Shown: piece after piece, positions 24,501 through 36,582 of the stretch
Position numbering within the stretch: position 1 is the stretch's first letter
Layout: each line of letters starts with the position of its first letter
DNA from: Amblyornis subalaris
Lineage: Eukaryota > Chordata > Aves > Passeriformes > Ptilonorhynchidae
Assembly: GCA_018881555.1 (NCBI GenBank)
Contig: JACAXG010000034.1
Location: 4,350,615 to 4,414,614, forward strand
Direction of reading: 5' to 3'
DNA length: 64,000 nucleotides
Program-made: the position numbers and the translations under genes
The notes under the pieces: generated by a model
Database searches by the model: none
Told to the model about the DNA's origin: nothing
What the model saw: the letters and a program-made list of their open reading frames with translations, nothing else

Positions 24501-26542
24501 CTTTAAAGAAACGACACTGAAAATAATGAAGTTAGTTCAAATCTCCCATCTCTTGTGTGGCCTCCAACCCATCTTTGAGTGCAGGTGATTTTGGGGTTTT
24601 TTTTGGTTGTTTTTTTGTTTGAGTTTTTCAGCCTGCAAAGTTTGAGGCTAGTTCACTGGTGTAAAGTGACAGTATTCACCCTTGTCCAGTTCACCTTGTA
24701 TTTATCTGCCTATTAGTATTTTCATTGAGATGTGACTTTGAAGATACTGTAAATAAGTTGTTTGTGAAATTAGCAGGTGCCCATACAAAAAAAAGTGGAA
24801 AAAAGTTCAAAACTTCCAGTTTGTAGAAAAACTCTCTTATTTTGTNTTTGTATCTATAAGGTGATATTATTCTCAAAAAAGATGGAATGAGGAATCTGTG
24901 ATTTCCAGATCTTTGTTGAAAGAACCTTTATCCTTAAGAGGAAAAGGTGGTGGCCAATCAATGACTACTTGAGAAAGCAGGTGTTACGCTAACTTCTGTA
25001 TTTCAGTACTTTCAGGTTGGAAGCTTTGGTTCTTCATTTGGNATAGCAGTAACAGGGTAATCAAATACGTGTGCCTGCAGTGGGNAGGCTTGGATGTCAC
25101 AGAAAATAGCCCAGGAACTCTGCATGTCTGCTGAAAGACAGAGTAAGGCTGGGTGCAAGGGCTCTCAGAGGGAAGGATGGAGGGAGAATTCAAACACCTT
25201 GTGCCTTGCAGAGCTCGCTGGGGACATGTTTCTTGGTAAAAGGTTCTGTGCCATTCTGGATTCCTGATCTGATTTGGTAGATGGTTTGAAAATCTGAACT
25301 TTANGTTACCCAAGGGGCATGGAAAAGTAACTGCTGGGAAATTCCCCTAACACTGCACATCCTATGGAAAGGCTGTGCTTGGGGATATCCCTCTGTAGGG
25401 GTCCCCCAAACTCCTGTTTCTGCTGTATTAGGGTACTTGACAGTTGTATTTGGAGATGGATAACAAAAGAATAACACAGAAGCAATCTGCCTTCTGTAGA
25501 TTGAACCAGTTGAATACATCTTGGACAAATCAAGCGTCTGAGGGCAGATAAACTGTATTGAATCAGAACAGCAGGAAGTGGAGCTATGCTGTGCCATGGC
25601 TTGATAAAATGGTTCTGGTTTTTCAACCAGTCTTGGGCCCTACTTCNATCTATAGAAATTGAAGTGCTGGTTATTTAGAGGAAAATGACCTGACTGGAGA
25701 ATTTGCCTACAGTCTTTGTAGAGGATAGAGTGCTGCAAGGAAAAACCACTAAAGCAGCAATGCTGCTACAGAATTGATAAAAAATTAAAAATACCAGATA
25801 ATGTCTTGGATATTTTTACCAGTAATTTTTGAAGAGGAAAAGTTCTGGCTTACAGCTCTATTCTTGTCTGTCTATCCAAAGGCTTGTGGCATTGCGGTAT
25901 GTTGTATATGGCTGTCACAATCTGTGCCTTTTTTTATACTTTAATTTTTTTAATTTCAAAATCAGTCTGGCACCATTTAGTTGTTGGATGTCATGACTGA
26001 ACCTTCCTGGAACGTCAGCAGGGTGAGAGTCCCTCCTGCTGCACGTGGCTCTGCTCATGGGGCCTTTCCAAGGGCCCCCTTTTGGGCTGGGAAATGAGAG
26101 CTCCTGTCTCTCTTCTTCTGGTTTGTTTGGGTTTTTTTTTGTTGTAATAACTGATTATTAGTTAGATTGAATTAAATGTCAGTTATNTTGTGAATTATTT
26201 GTCAATAAAATACAATAAAGCTGAAATGTCAGGGGTTTTCTCCTTGGGTTATTGTGGACAGGGCTGCTGTCCTGTTTGGTTTTCTCATCGCAGTGGTAGT
26301 GCTCTTTTTACTACTTTTTTGAAGGNGAACTGAAAGCAGAAATTATCATTTTAACTGTCAGTTTACTGTTTCACATTCAGCTTGTGAATTTAAGACAGCA
26401 TTTCATTTTTTTCTAAACTGTTTGGAAATTTGATTAAGGCAGGAGTTTGAGAGCAACAACAAACCCTAAATTTCTGGCACATCCCGATTCTGCAGTCAGC
26501 TGAGCTGGGTGCAAGGCAAACTTGCCACTGTTTCTTCCTCAG
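24501..26542. other. Gene-free stretch
   Basis: No named repeat. Overlapping open frames of 98 and 106 codons on the minus strand at 25301-25626 have no recognisable features. AATAAA strings near 26200 and 26214 have no associated exon evidence. Confidence 0.45.
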
Positions 26543-26607
26543 CCTGTATCTTTTGAAATCAAGGATGGTTTNTTGGCTTTTGTTTTTAAAAGGCTGACGG
26601 AAATAAG
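26543..26607 (+). CDS. Candidate exon 1 of a phase-consistent chain
   Basis: The acceptor CTGTTTCTTCCTCAG is strong and the donor AATAAG|GTGAGT is near-perfect. Only one frame is open: it begins PVSFEIKD, ends KRLTEI plus two bases, and includes a single N (26572). The overhang fits the next candidate exon at 26996. No homologue is recognised. Confidence 0.28.
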
Positions 26608-26995
26608 GTGAGTTCCAGTTCCTGTGGTTGTAGTCTCAGTCCAAAACATGGATTGAGCCCATGTAGGGCCAAAAAGTCATTATTTGTCCTTTAAATGACT
26701 AACTTCAGAGAAAAACTGGTGTCTTCTAACTCTGGCCTGGTGTCTTTAGACACTCCAGTGGTTTCAGTAAGTAGAGCTTGGTTATCCTTTCTCCTGAGCA
26801 GCCCCAAGGCCTGTGGCCTGTGTGCTGGGCCTAGGTGCTTGGCCCTCCTCCTCCTCAGCTGTCACCGCTGTCCTGCCCAGCCTGTCCTTGTACACAAGGT
26901 CTGGCTTTCCTCAGCCACCTGGCAGTGATGTGGCCCATTCTGACAGTGTGCCCTTATCAGTGGCATGGTTTGCATTGATTTCAGCCTCTTCACAG

Positions 26996-27055
26996 AGTGC
27001 CCTTGACCGCCGGAACGCAGGCCACTCGTGGAGTGTCCATCTCCTTCAGCCACGC
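26996..27055 (+). CDS. Candidate exon 2 of a phase-consistent chain
   Basis: This 60-nt segment lies between CTCTTCACAG and CGC|GTGAGT. In the phase set by the exon at 26543 it reads VPLTAGTQATRGVSISFSH and leaves two bases. It is GC- and CpG-richer than its surroundings (several CpGs in 60 nt), which can mark coding sequence but here also belongs to a broader GC-rich patch. A longer alternative uses the donor at 27086. Function is unknown. Confidence 0.25.
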
Positions 27056-27209
27056 GTGAGTGCCACCTCGGCGAGATNGGGGAAAGGTGAGCTGAAATTC
27101 TCTTTCCTAAATGTGCCAGGAAGCAGTTGGCCTGGGTTTCTTCCCTGTTAGGCTTTCTCTGTGTGAAGTGGCCTGGTAATCTGTTGGCTCATCACCAGTC
27201 TCCTCCCAG

Positions 27210-27242
27210 TCATGTGGGTAATCCTGAGGGTTGTCATCTGAG
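27210..27242 (+). CDS. Candidate small exon 3 of a phase-consistent chain
   Basis: This 33-nt segment lies between the strong acceptor CAGTCTCCTCCCAG and GAG|GTGAGA. In the inherited phase it reads HVGNPEGCHL, with one base in front and two left over. It is short enough to be chance. It is kept because the phase matches on both sides. Confidence 0.18.
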
Positions 27243-28011
27243 GTGAGAGATAAGGAGAAGGGCCTCAACATGACACATGGATGTGAAAGATCAAGACACT
27301 TCTGCCTGCTGTGTTATTTTTAAAACTGGAGCTAGCAATGAGACATGAGCGAGCTGTTTGGTTTTGCCTCTTCCAAAACATTGTGTGAATGGAATATAAC
27401 ATTTGGTATTATTGCATTAGTTTTGTGCATGCAAAAAACCCCTGATTTTTACCTTCTTCACTGATGTGTTAGGAGGATTAAGTAATGAGTAAGAAGTACT
27501 TGACTCCGGTAGTGTTGGGTAACACAGAAAAGCTCGTAAGGAAGCTACGTAAACTGTTGTGGCAGAACAGTACTGTCCAGCCCGTTGCATCTCTCCAGAT
27601 ATCAGTGTCCACTCCAATGCTTCCTCTGTTCTGTTTAATACCATCTTGCTCAGTCAGGAAGCTTGCTTGCTGGAAAGTTTCATTCTGTGTTTAGTCCCTT
27701 CCACTCCTGAGTTTTATTCTAACTGTTGCAGAGCTGAGGTGTTTCACACCACGAGATAAGCAGTTCAAGCCAGGTCTGCAGTTCTCACACCCCTTCTTTG
27801 TAATCTATTAGGGGAAGTCACACTTATCCGTGATTCAGGAGGCTGCTGCTATTCAGGAAGACCAGTTCAATGCCTGCTGAAGGTTTATCAGCGATCTCTA
27901 CTAAACAAACCCTATAAACTAAGCACAGAAGCTTAAAGCAAGTGTATCCTTAAATCAAGAGTGGCTCTGCACACATAGAAGTGCTTTGGGGAGTGTTTGT
28001 TATTCCTGCAG

Positions 28012-28200
28012 TCTCATTGTGAGAGCTGGAGCTCTAGGAAATGCAGATCTTCAAAGCTTCCTTGAAGATATGATGCTCNCTGTCAAAACAGAAGTCTCTT
28101 TTAGTCACAGTGAGCGAGTCTTCCTCGTAATATCTCTTCCCTTGGATGCTTCAAGAACGGAGCTTCTTATTGTTGAGCTCTTCACCTCTTCACCTTTCTG
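28012..28200 (+). CDS. Candidate exon 4 of a phase-consistent chain
   Basis: This 189-nt segment lies between the strong acceptor TTTGTTATTCCTGCAG and TTTCTG|GTGAGC. In the phase required by the preceding candidate exon, 62 codons are open without a stop. They begin LIVRAGALGNADLQSFLEDM and continue with VKTEVSFSHSERVFLVISLP, a plausible amphipathic protein segment. One N lies at 28079. I recognise no family. Confidence 0.27.
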
Positions 28201-28330
28201 GTGAGCCTTTCTGAACTTACACAGGCCTTACATGCCTTTCTGAACTTTTTCTTTGCTTTCCTCTTTTCTGTGAAGCTCTTTTAGCACCTGAAAACGTTCT
28301 TTGACTGCCGTATGCTGACTTTGGGGACAG

Positions 28331-28445
28331 TGCTGGCTTAGTGAAAAAACAAGCCAGCAGAACCTTCTGGAGACATACTGTGAGCAGAATTGACTTGGAC
28401 TTAAATGACCCAAGAATAGGAGAAAGTGTGAAATCCTTAACTTGA
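28331..28445 (+). CDS. Candidate terminal exon 5 of a phase-consistent chain
   Basis: After GGGGACAG, a weak acceptor, the inherited phase reads AGLVKKQASRTFWRHTVSRI and continues through LNDPRIGESVKSLT to TGA at 28443-28445. AATAAA motifs at about 28699 and 28748 could serve as poly(A) signals; the first is followed by U-rich sequence. A 109-codon open frame covers the same DNA on the minus strand, so the coding strand is not settled. Confidence 0.2.
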
Positions 28446-31400
28446 AATTGCCATAGTAGGCAGTGGGTCCTGAAACCACAGCCTCTTCAGTTTTACAGTG
28501 AGTAAATGGGCTTGTAGCATAAATTGGNGGGCGGGGGATAAGATTGGTTTTCCACATAATGGAATTAATTTGGTTTTGAAAGACTGGGTCTTCTCTGGTA
28601 TCTTCAGCTGGAAATGAAGGCCTGAGAGAATACTGGGAGGGTTTTACCTGCTTGAGTAATTTTGTTCCTGACTAGATATGTGGAATAATTTCACTTGAAA
28701 TAAAAAGTGAACTCTCTGTTTATTTGGGTTTTTCTTAAACATCATTAAATAAACACAATTTAGAACATGATTACACAGATAATAACATTACTCAGAAGGC
28801 AGAACTTTCCAGTGTGAGATAGCATCCTATTGAAGTTATCCTGGCTTTAGAATAACAGAAACTAGAAACCAGAAGACTAATGGCTCAGAGAACATGCTGC
28901 TTTCTTTTTGATGGGATCCCAAATGAACCTGGTGTTCAGATCAGAGTCTCTTTCCCACAGTATGTGTTACACACCTTGCTGTCTGGCCATGCAGTGAAAT
29001 CGTTTCCTAATGAAACTTCCATCAGTGTAAAATAATCACAGCTCCTTGCTAAGCAAATAGCTTCATAACTGTGATGTGGGTTTGTCAGTCCATTTTCTTA
29101 ACAGCCCTGTTATATAAGCAGGATGTTTGTCATCTATAACAGTAATATAAATTGATGCTGAATAGATGAGATTTTGTAAGAAGAGCTGTGATCAAACCTA
29201 TAAGAATTTAATGGCTTTTTGGGGTGGTTTTTCATTGTTTGCTTGAGGTTCTTTTACTCCTTATTAGGTTTGTGTGTGTGCAGAGTAGAGGTGACTTTCA
29301 GAAACTTGTTAGTGAAGAATCAATGACTGATTGCTTCGCAACAGACATTCAGATAGGTGCTCTCTAATAAATTTATATTTGATCTTTGTGTAGACATTGC
29401 AAGTGTCACTTTCCAGCAAGCAGCAGCTCTTCTAGCTCAAGTGATTGCCAAAAGTTATTTTGGGAAGCTACAGGAAGTACATGCTTAGTCTGGAAATAGT
29501 TAAGGCCAATTCTTAAAAAGAGGAGTAGCCATGTATGACTTACAATTGACACAGATAACTGTCATTATATTATAATCATTCCCTAAAAATATTTCAGTAG
29601 CTATAATGAGAAGGAAACAAGAAGTGAAACTCAAAGGAAACAAATTACAAGTCCAATGTGCTTAAATTCTCCCTTTGTCATCTTTGCATATTTTGTTGTT
29701 TTCAGTATTTCCATGTATTTATTCAAAGCAAACTTTACCCAGCAAACAAGTCAGATTTCTCTTCCCTAACATTTGCGTTCCATGGTTTCTTCTCTGTTGT
29801 TTTCTAAGGTTGACAAAGATAAATTTAGATTGACTTTCTTTGGTTGAATAGCCTTAGTGTTCTAGTCTAATTCCACCTTAGTGGAGCTGTTTGGTGCCAT
29901 TGCAGTACTGTGATCTCTCTAGGTGTAATATTGAATGCATTTTCATTTGTTATGAGGGAAAATAATTAAAAAAAATACTTGTGAGAACTCTTAAGGCAGT
30001 GCCTTCAGTAGCAGGTTTTACCTCCTGTGCTCCTTCACAGGAAATGAAAGGTCAGGAGAGTTTAACAGGAGTGCTGATTCTGCTGCAGGAAAATGCAANG
30101 CTTCTGTGTGATCACAATTTTAAATTACTTCTCCAGCTTTGCCACTGCCAAAATTAATCAGGGTAATGTATGGCAGAGTGAACTGAAATACACAAACACA
30201 ATAAGGTATCCTGACTTCCTAAGACAGCAAAAAAAAGGCATTAATTTCTTAGAGGGGGCTGAATTAACAAGATAATTCTTTACTATATGAAGCAGTCCAT
30301 AAGATATTAGTGTATTGTTTTGTGTTGTGTTTTATTTAAATAGTGAGGCTTAAAATGAGGCTGCTTAAAGGAAATTCAATATCATAAGGCTTTTTGGGGG
30401 TGAGGAGAAAAAAAATCATGGTTATCTGCCAGATTTTTTGTCTGATAATGGGGTTGGTGTGGGAGCATGTTGTGCACAGGCTTCCATAAACCAGTGTCCT
30501 GAGGTACACAGCAAATAAACACACTGGAGATTATTGTTTGGTTGATGCCCTGTTTTAGAGCCAGTTTAGAGAGTGGAGAACAGATGTCACCCTTCCTCCC
30601 ACCAGCAAAATTTGAAGGATCTGAAAGCTGGGTGATCAGCTCAGGCTTGGACATGTGTTTATGTAGGGATGCAGTGGGTTAAAAAGACACCACAAGGGTT
30701 GGGAAAAGCCTAACAAAATCCACAACTGCAATTTTTGCCCATGGAAATGACATGATCCAAGTGGAGCTTGGATGCTGAATTTAACCTCGCTCACGTGGTT
30801 CTGTCCTGCCTGGCCTTACCTGGTGCCTGCTCAGCAGAAGTGACCTCGAGGGACGTGCAGCTCGGCACTGGAGGGCTCAGCTGGCGGTCACTGCCATCCT
30901 GCCCTTGCCCAAGGCCCTGCCCTGGAGCACGAGTGTTTGCAAGGGCAGTGCCACGGCTCTGCTGGGCCCAGGCGGTGGCTGCACCCAGCCCTACTTAGTG
31001 GGAAACAACTAAGTGCTGTTGATCAGCCATCCCTGACACACCGAGTTCAGTGCCACTGGTCAGGTGTACACTGGTTGTGTACCCGAACAAAACAAATGGG
31101 AATTAGGCTGGTCACAGAGCAGTCCGAACATGTCATGGCTAAGTAATTTCCTGCAGTCCATACAGTGAAAGTGGTCCTCTTTCAGTTTTATAATTTATGA
31201 ATATGTTACTAGGAATAAACACAGGACTTGTGTGCTGGAGGCAATTGTTTAAAGCTCTATCTTGCTCTTGTTTCACTGCATAACAAAATCCCTGTCACAG
31301 ATGGTAGTCAGGCCAGAGACAAAGCTTATAATGAATTGATGCTAATTTGTTTTTTTCCTAACACGTACAGTCAGATTTTTGTAAACACTTATTTGTTCGT

Positions 31401-31699
31401 ACCTTCTTGAGTATCCCCACCTGCGCGGAAAGTCTGCTGCCACTGCTACCAGAGTAACTTGACCTAGATTTTAAAACAAAAAGTGAACCCAGGAGGTTTT
31501 CAGCTGTAGGCTTACATTTTCACTGGAACTGAACTTTCCCAAAAGTACATTGGCCTTGATCAAGGTCTGGAACGGGTGAGCTGAGAAGGGAATTCTTGCA
31601 ACTCAGCCCTGACTTTCTGATCCAGCCAGCATAATTATAGTTTAGCTACTGGCCAGTAGCACTGCTCTGGATAGCATCAAAGCATTCTTGTGAAGCGTT
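28446..31699. other. Gene-free stretch with one GC-rich patch
   Basis: AT-rich sequence with no named repeat. At about 30770-31000 lies a GC-rich patch with C- and G-rich words, like the patches at 19450 and 44520. Its 76-codon open frame is attributable to composition. No usable exon was found. Confidence 0.45.
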
Positions 31700-32010
31700 T
31701 TGAACTACTCCCAATGACCACTTCTGTGGTCTCTGTGCAGCAGCCTCTGAGCACACCCCGAGCTGCGCCGTGCCCAGAGTCCTGCAGCTTCTGTGCAGAC
31801 ACCAGCTCGGGGCTGTGTGAATGGCTCATCTGCCAAAAGGCTCACTCGTAAAGGCCGGATAATTTGCCTGCTCGGGCATTGTGGCATCCATTGCATAACT
31901 GCACTTCAAACGCTGTCTGGAGTCCGTGGCAGCTTCCCAAGCAGGATCTATTGGATCGGATAATGCATCCGGAATGGGCTCTATCAAAAGNTTTAGCAAA
32001 TCAATGCCTA
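31700..32010. promoter_or_regulatory. Candidate constrained regulatory element
   Basis: CpG-retaining sequence with dense short symmetric motifs: GACCAC-TTCT-GTGGTC (about 31717-31732, a RUNX-like inverted pair), GGATAATTTGCC (about 31857), and ATTGGATCGGATAATGCATC (about 31950), which holds POU/homeodomain-like ATGCAT and GATAA cores. No splice-bounded frame is recognisable. The enhancer reading is inferred from motif content only. Confidence 0.28.
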
Positions 32011-32717
32011 CAGAAATGTAATTTGTCTTTAATCAATTTTATTGTTAAGAGTAAAAGAGGAAATCGTAGATAAAAGCTTTAGGAGTACAGAAAGGAAAAA
32101 TTTAATTTGTAGGGAGCTAATTAATTTGTTTTTTAGATGTGTTTTTTCAGTCCTTTGGTGGAGTGCAGCTTGTTGAAGGAAACTGAATTGCTGGAAGGAA
32201 AAGACAGTGCCCACAGCAGTGTTTCTCTATGCAGAGATTAGTGCAAATTACTTGTATCTGTTTTCTTCTTTCTTGAAGGACCTAAAATACCCTAAGNTGC
32301 AGGTGTGTTCTGATTCAAGAGAAAATCTAAAGAAGGAAAAAGGGAATTAAGTGAAACTGGAGAAGATAAGTAAAGAGGAAATGGGGAAAGCATCATTGAC
32401 TGTGTCTACTGAAGTCTGTGTGTATGAANGTGTGTGTGCAAAACCAACAAATGCTCCAACAACACTGACTGCAACTTAACTAAAAGTCACTACCTGCCCT
32501 TGAAAACTCAGTTTTATTTTTATCTTACAACAGCCTTAACCATCTGTATTTAGTAGGTATTTATTCATTAGTGAATTACATGAAGTGATGCTTTTTGTAT
32601 GGGGTTTATGTTATGATTTGATTTCTGTGGAGATGCGCACATCCTATGGGATAGGATTAAAGTGTTAAAGTTGGATATTCATCTGTTGGAGGAACTGTTG
32701 AGCTGTTTGTGTTTCAG

Positions 32718-32808
32718 AGGACGTTAAATACTCACCCAGGACTCCATTTCAGTAACAGACCAGTTCCTGTAAGGTGGGCTACAGTTCAACAGTTTCTGCT
32801 GAACCAAG
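32718..32808 (+). CDS. Candidate internal exon, gene unknown
   Basis: The acceptor GAGCTGTTTGTGTTTCAG is strong and the donor GAACCAAG|GTGAGT is near-consensus. Exactly one frame is open for the full 91 nt. It starts RTLNTHPGLHFSNRPVP, ends VQQFLLNQ and leaves one base. The phase fits the candidate exon at 46560 directly. A second acceptor (CTCTCCTTTTCCCAG, exon start about 33205) also continues the frame with FYQPAAAILNSGAASVWIG but lacks a good donor. No protein family is recognised. Confidence 0.3.
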
Positions 32809-33424
32809 GTGAGTTTGGAGTATCTCCTGCAGGTGATAGCTCACCTGGGTCTCTGTCCTTGTGAGAGGGATTTGTGTATGGTTCTTGCTTCTCTAGCAGG
32901 CTGCTCAGTAAATTAGATAATCCTCTTCTGCTGCTGTTTGATTTGAGGGATAGCTATTCTGGGAAAGACAAATACATATAAATCTGCCTACCTGTTTAGA
33001 TGATATCTGAAGAATGTCTGTGAAATTAAGAGGCCATATATTCACATTTAACTGTAGTCATTGTGTAATACTTCCTGTTCCATGTGCAGTGAAAGAAATC
33101 AAATAAATTTCCTACAGATGTATGTAAGATTAGCTGTCAGTCAGCCTATTCTGATAATGCTGTGAATCCAAGCATTAATTTTCAAATGCTCTCCTTTTCC
33201 CAGTTTTCTATCAGCCTGCTGCTGCTATTCTTAACTCTGGAGCAGCCAGCGTTTGGATTGGGGAAAGATGGAAAGTAGGGATTTCTTGTCTGTTTCTTTT
33301 TGAGGACAGCTTAAAGCTGGAGAGGTGCATCTGAACATTTGTGGGGAAGGACTGTGTGAATAGAAATCGGAACTAAGCACTGTGAATTTTCTATTTACTG
33401 TTTTTAAAGCAAGTGAGATTTTTA

Positions 33425-33447
33425 TAAAGTAATCGGAAATTACTTTA
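33425..33447. repeat. Perfect 9-bp inverted repeat
   Basis: TAAAGTAAT (33425-33433) and ATTACTTTA (33439-33447) are exact reverse complements around CGGAA. This is a short AT-rich hairpin of unknown significance. Confidence 0.7.
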
Positions 33448-34943
33448 ATGCGACAGACATAGCAAGTATCTTTATTTCCAGCTTTTTGGCCCGATTTCCA
33501 CAAGTGCAAGGCTCTGACAGATGCTGTCTTTTACACTGGGCTCTGAGGTTTTCTGAGAACCAAACCATTTGCTGCTTCTTCTGAAACTAACTTCTTAAGG
33601 TACTCAGGTCTATAAAAAGTGATTTATATAATTTGCAGATAGTGTAAATTATTTGAANAAAAGTTTATTTTAAGCAAAAGTATTGCAATTCTCGCAACAC
33701 CGTTAAAGAGCAACAAACCTGTAAAAGAACACCACAAGAAAAGCATGTTTGCATGAACTATCATGTATCATTTGAGGATTTAAATGTCTTCTTTTTATTT
33801 TATTGCCATTTGCAGTGTTTTTTCTATTGTGTTCTGTTGAAGGAAGATAGGACTGATAAAGAAACAGCTCTCTCCTCCTCCTGTTTGATGTGAACTCTTG
33901 GCTTTAAGTTAAAAATCCACGTATTTAAAAGTGTGTGTCTGTGCACATACATGTGCAAGCGCATAACTAACAATTTACAAAGGGAGAGGGAGAGGGAATG
34001 CTGTGAGAACTGCCTCAGTAACTTTATGAACTTAAGTGCTGACTGCTCTTCAGAGTTATGATCCTTCTGTTCTATGGTGAGCATTGCTGTAGGGTCATAT
34101 TACTATTCTTTGTGCTGTATATATTTCCTTGACTTGCACTAAAAAGAACCCCTGCTTTTATTGTAAGCATTTCCAATTTGTAACAGATCAGCAACCCAGT
34201 GTTGTTGCTTTGGCAGGGTGAGGCCATCAAGACCTGTCCTTTATGGGTCTTTGCAGGTGATTTACTAGCTATGACTTTCCCTTCATATCACACTTGAAGT
34301 TTCATCGAAATAATTTGGAATGTACTGGGACCAAATAAATGGCATAGGCTAAAGTATCTATTTGCCAAGATAACCACACTACAGCTTGCCAAACCAAACA
34401 TTATTGTTAGAAGCATGGCTTGACCATAATGCCAGTCTCTGAACTGGAGTGGGAATGGTTTCATGGGAAAAAGTTTGCTCAACAATATATGGGCTCATAG
34501 AGCCTACGCTGGAAAAGAGACAGCATACTTAGTTTAAATAAGTTTAAACTGCAGCCAATACTATGGCTTGTGGCTGATCTTTATTATGTGCTATTTTTTC
34601 AAATTCTATTTTTTTACTTTAAAAATGTTATCTCAAAATAATTCCTTTTATATATTTTAATTTTTATTTTTGTGTTTTCTTTTAACGTGGCTTTCCCCAT
34701 TGTTGTTTTTGAGGACTCACTAGAGAAAGCAAACTGTTTGATCAAAGATTCTTCTTCCATTTTCCTTTTGAATTTTGTGACTATTCTGCCTTACAGAACA
34801 TGCAGCTGATTCTTGACTTTCGAGTGTTTGGGTAGGTTAGTTTGAGGCATCATTGCAGCATTTGCAGTTAGAAAAAAATAAAGGTTTCGTGATGAGACTA
34901 TTGGAAAGGAAGGGGGAAGAGATGGACTGGATGTTGGACTTAC

Positions 34944-34993
34944 CAGCTTTGCATTCGGTACTGGTGGGAGAGTCCCAAATTTAGTAGCATCAC
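34944..34993 (-). CDS. Candidate small internal exon on the minus strand
   Basis: Read on the minus strand, an acceptor GAGCTGTTCTTAG precedes 50 nt that end in AAGCTG|GTAAGT, a strong donor. With a two-base lead-in the frame reads DATKFGTLPPVPNAKL, which has the look of a Pro-rich linker. The other frames are also short and partly open, so the evidence is mainly the splice signals. The protein is not recognised. Confidence 0.25.
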
Positions 34994-34999
34994 CTAAGA

Positions 35000-36459
35000 A
35001 CAGCTCATTCCTCCTAAGTGGCTTAAGGGTTGAGGCTCTGAAAGGCTATTTCAACACTTTTCATAATCTACCTGAAGGTTTTAATAGAGTTATGTCGATT
35101 GTGGGTGGGAATGACAGAGCAGGGTAGATTCCTCAGCATCCAAACCTTGCCAGTCCCACAGAGAAAAGCCAGCACAAGCTGATGGAGCCAGCTGCAAATT
35201 TAGCTGAAAACTCTTTTCCCTTGATTTTTGTCAATGGAACACTCAGGTGGGACAGTGCTGTGAGGACAGTGCAGCAGCAAAGCCCTGTGAACAGTTTGTC
35301 ACCCAGGGGCTGGACTGGGCTAGTGCAGGGGCAGAGCACCAGATCAACGGGATAACAGGGGATTAAGTAATCAGGGTAAATTCTTTTTCCTGGAAAACTT
35401 GGAAACTTGGCAGTTGCTTTAGTGAGGAGACCTACGGCCGAGCAGCAATGCTGAGATTATTTCTTCCCTGTACAGAATTTGCTCCAGTAGGTTCTGAAGA
35501 GGGAGAGGGGATGATGGAGCACTCAACTGCTATGCTTTCAGCTGGCCCTTCCCTTTCCCTTATGGAGCTTTTCTATCGAGGATCATCCAAATATGTGCCA
35601 TCTTGCCTCGTGAATGTATCTAGTGTTTCATTTTGACCTTGGTTCAAATTCTCAAGTGGTTTGAATTTTGTTTTTTCCAAGCACCAATGCAGCTCATGTT
35701 TTGTTCTTCCCATAGTTTCCATCACACTTTGACGAATTTTGACTAATCCTTTCAGCAGCTTTATTGTCACTCNTCTCTGTGTTACTGTTTCTCAGCTTGT
35801 CATTTAATAACTGAAATACTAGGACATATAAGAACATGGGAAATGCCATATATCACCCAGTTGTCATGGCTGGAATTGCAGCAGCTCTGCTGCACATGAT
35901 ACAGTTGTAAATTAAAATTTTCCATTGACCTGCAGAAGGATATTCTCAGTGCAGTATTTACTTAGTCAGTTTTGCTGATCTTGATGTATTTATATCTACT
36001 TATCTTTTATAAATCTATTTGTATTTCTTTTTATATTCCTATTTCTTATTGCATTTTACTATTCCTAGTAAAAATCCATTTCTCTGGCATGCCCTTGCCT
36101 CTATAGAGATGATGTTTGCAACCCTTCCTGAGATGGAGTGAAAGGTTTTGATTGTAAATGGATTGGCAAAAATATACAAAATCCTGCATGTTTTATCTAT
36201 GCAGGAAACTAGGAAAGCTAACTTTTCTTTATATCACAGGGGAAAATTATGTCCTTCAAAAATGGCTGTATCCGAAATAATTCAGGATAGGAAGGTTTTA
36301 TGAGACCTGTCTTTAAAAATTCTGGAATTGATCCCTTCGTCTCTTTAAAATTTAACTGTAGTCAAGAGAAAAATTAAACATTATGTCGTTTTGATAATGA
36401 AGTACAGAGCTATTTTTGGTAACTAAAAAAGCTTGTCAAAAGCACTTGCTTTCCACCAG
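35000..36459. other. Gene-free stretch
   Basis: AT-rich with no named repeat. An imperfect run of TATTT/TTTCTT words sits at 35990-36070. No exon with two good splice sites was found on either strand. Confidence 0.45.
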
Positions 36460-36582
36460 GACTAGCACATTGAAGCCAACGTCAGATTTGAATCCAACCC
36501 ATTTTTGAGTCATGACAGGCCCAAGATGTCTTTAAAAATGTTGAGGTCGCAAACGGTTTCTGATTTGGTTCAGACTTTCCAG
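36460..36582 (+). CDS. Candidate first coding exon or alternative start exon
   Basis: A perfect donor TTCCAG|GTAAGT ends at 36582. Upstream in phase 0, ATG at 36526 opens MSLKMLRSQTVSDLVQTFQ directly into the donor, with an A-rich and only moderate initiation context. An acceptor CTTGCTTTCCACCAG at 36459 could bound the segment on the left. All frames from that acceptor contain stops before the ATG, so the left part would be 5' UTR. No CpG-island promoter is seen. The next exon is not identified: phase 0 is closed at the strong acceptor at 37291. Confidence 0.28.

Noticed and set aside
35640..35655. tRNA B-box-like GGTTCAAATTC
   Set aside because: No A-box or cloverleaf-compatible arms upstream.
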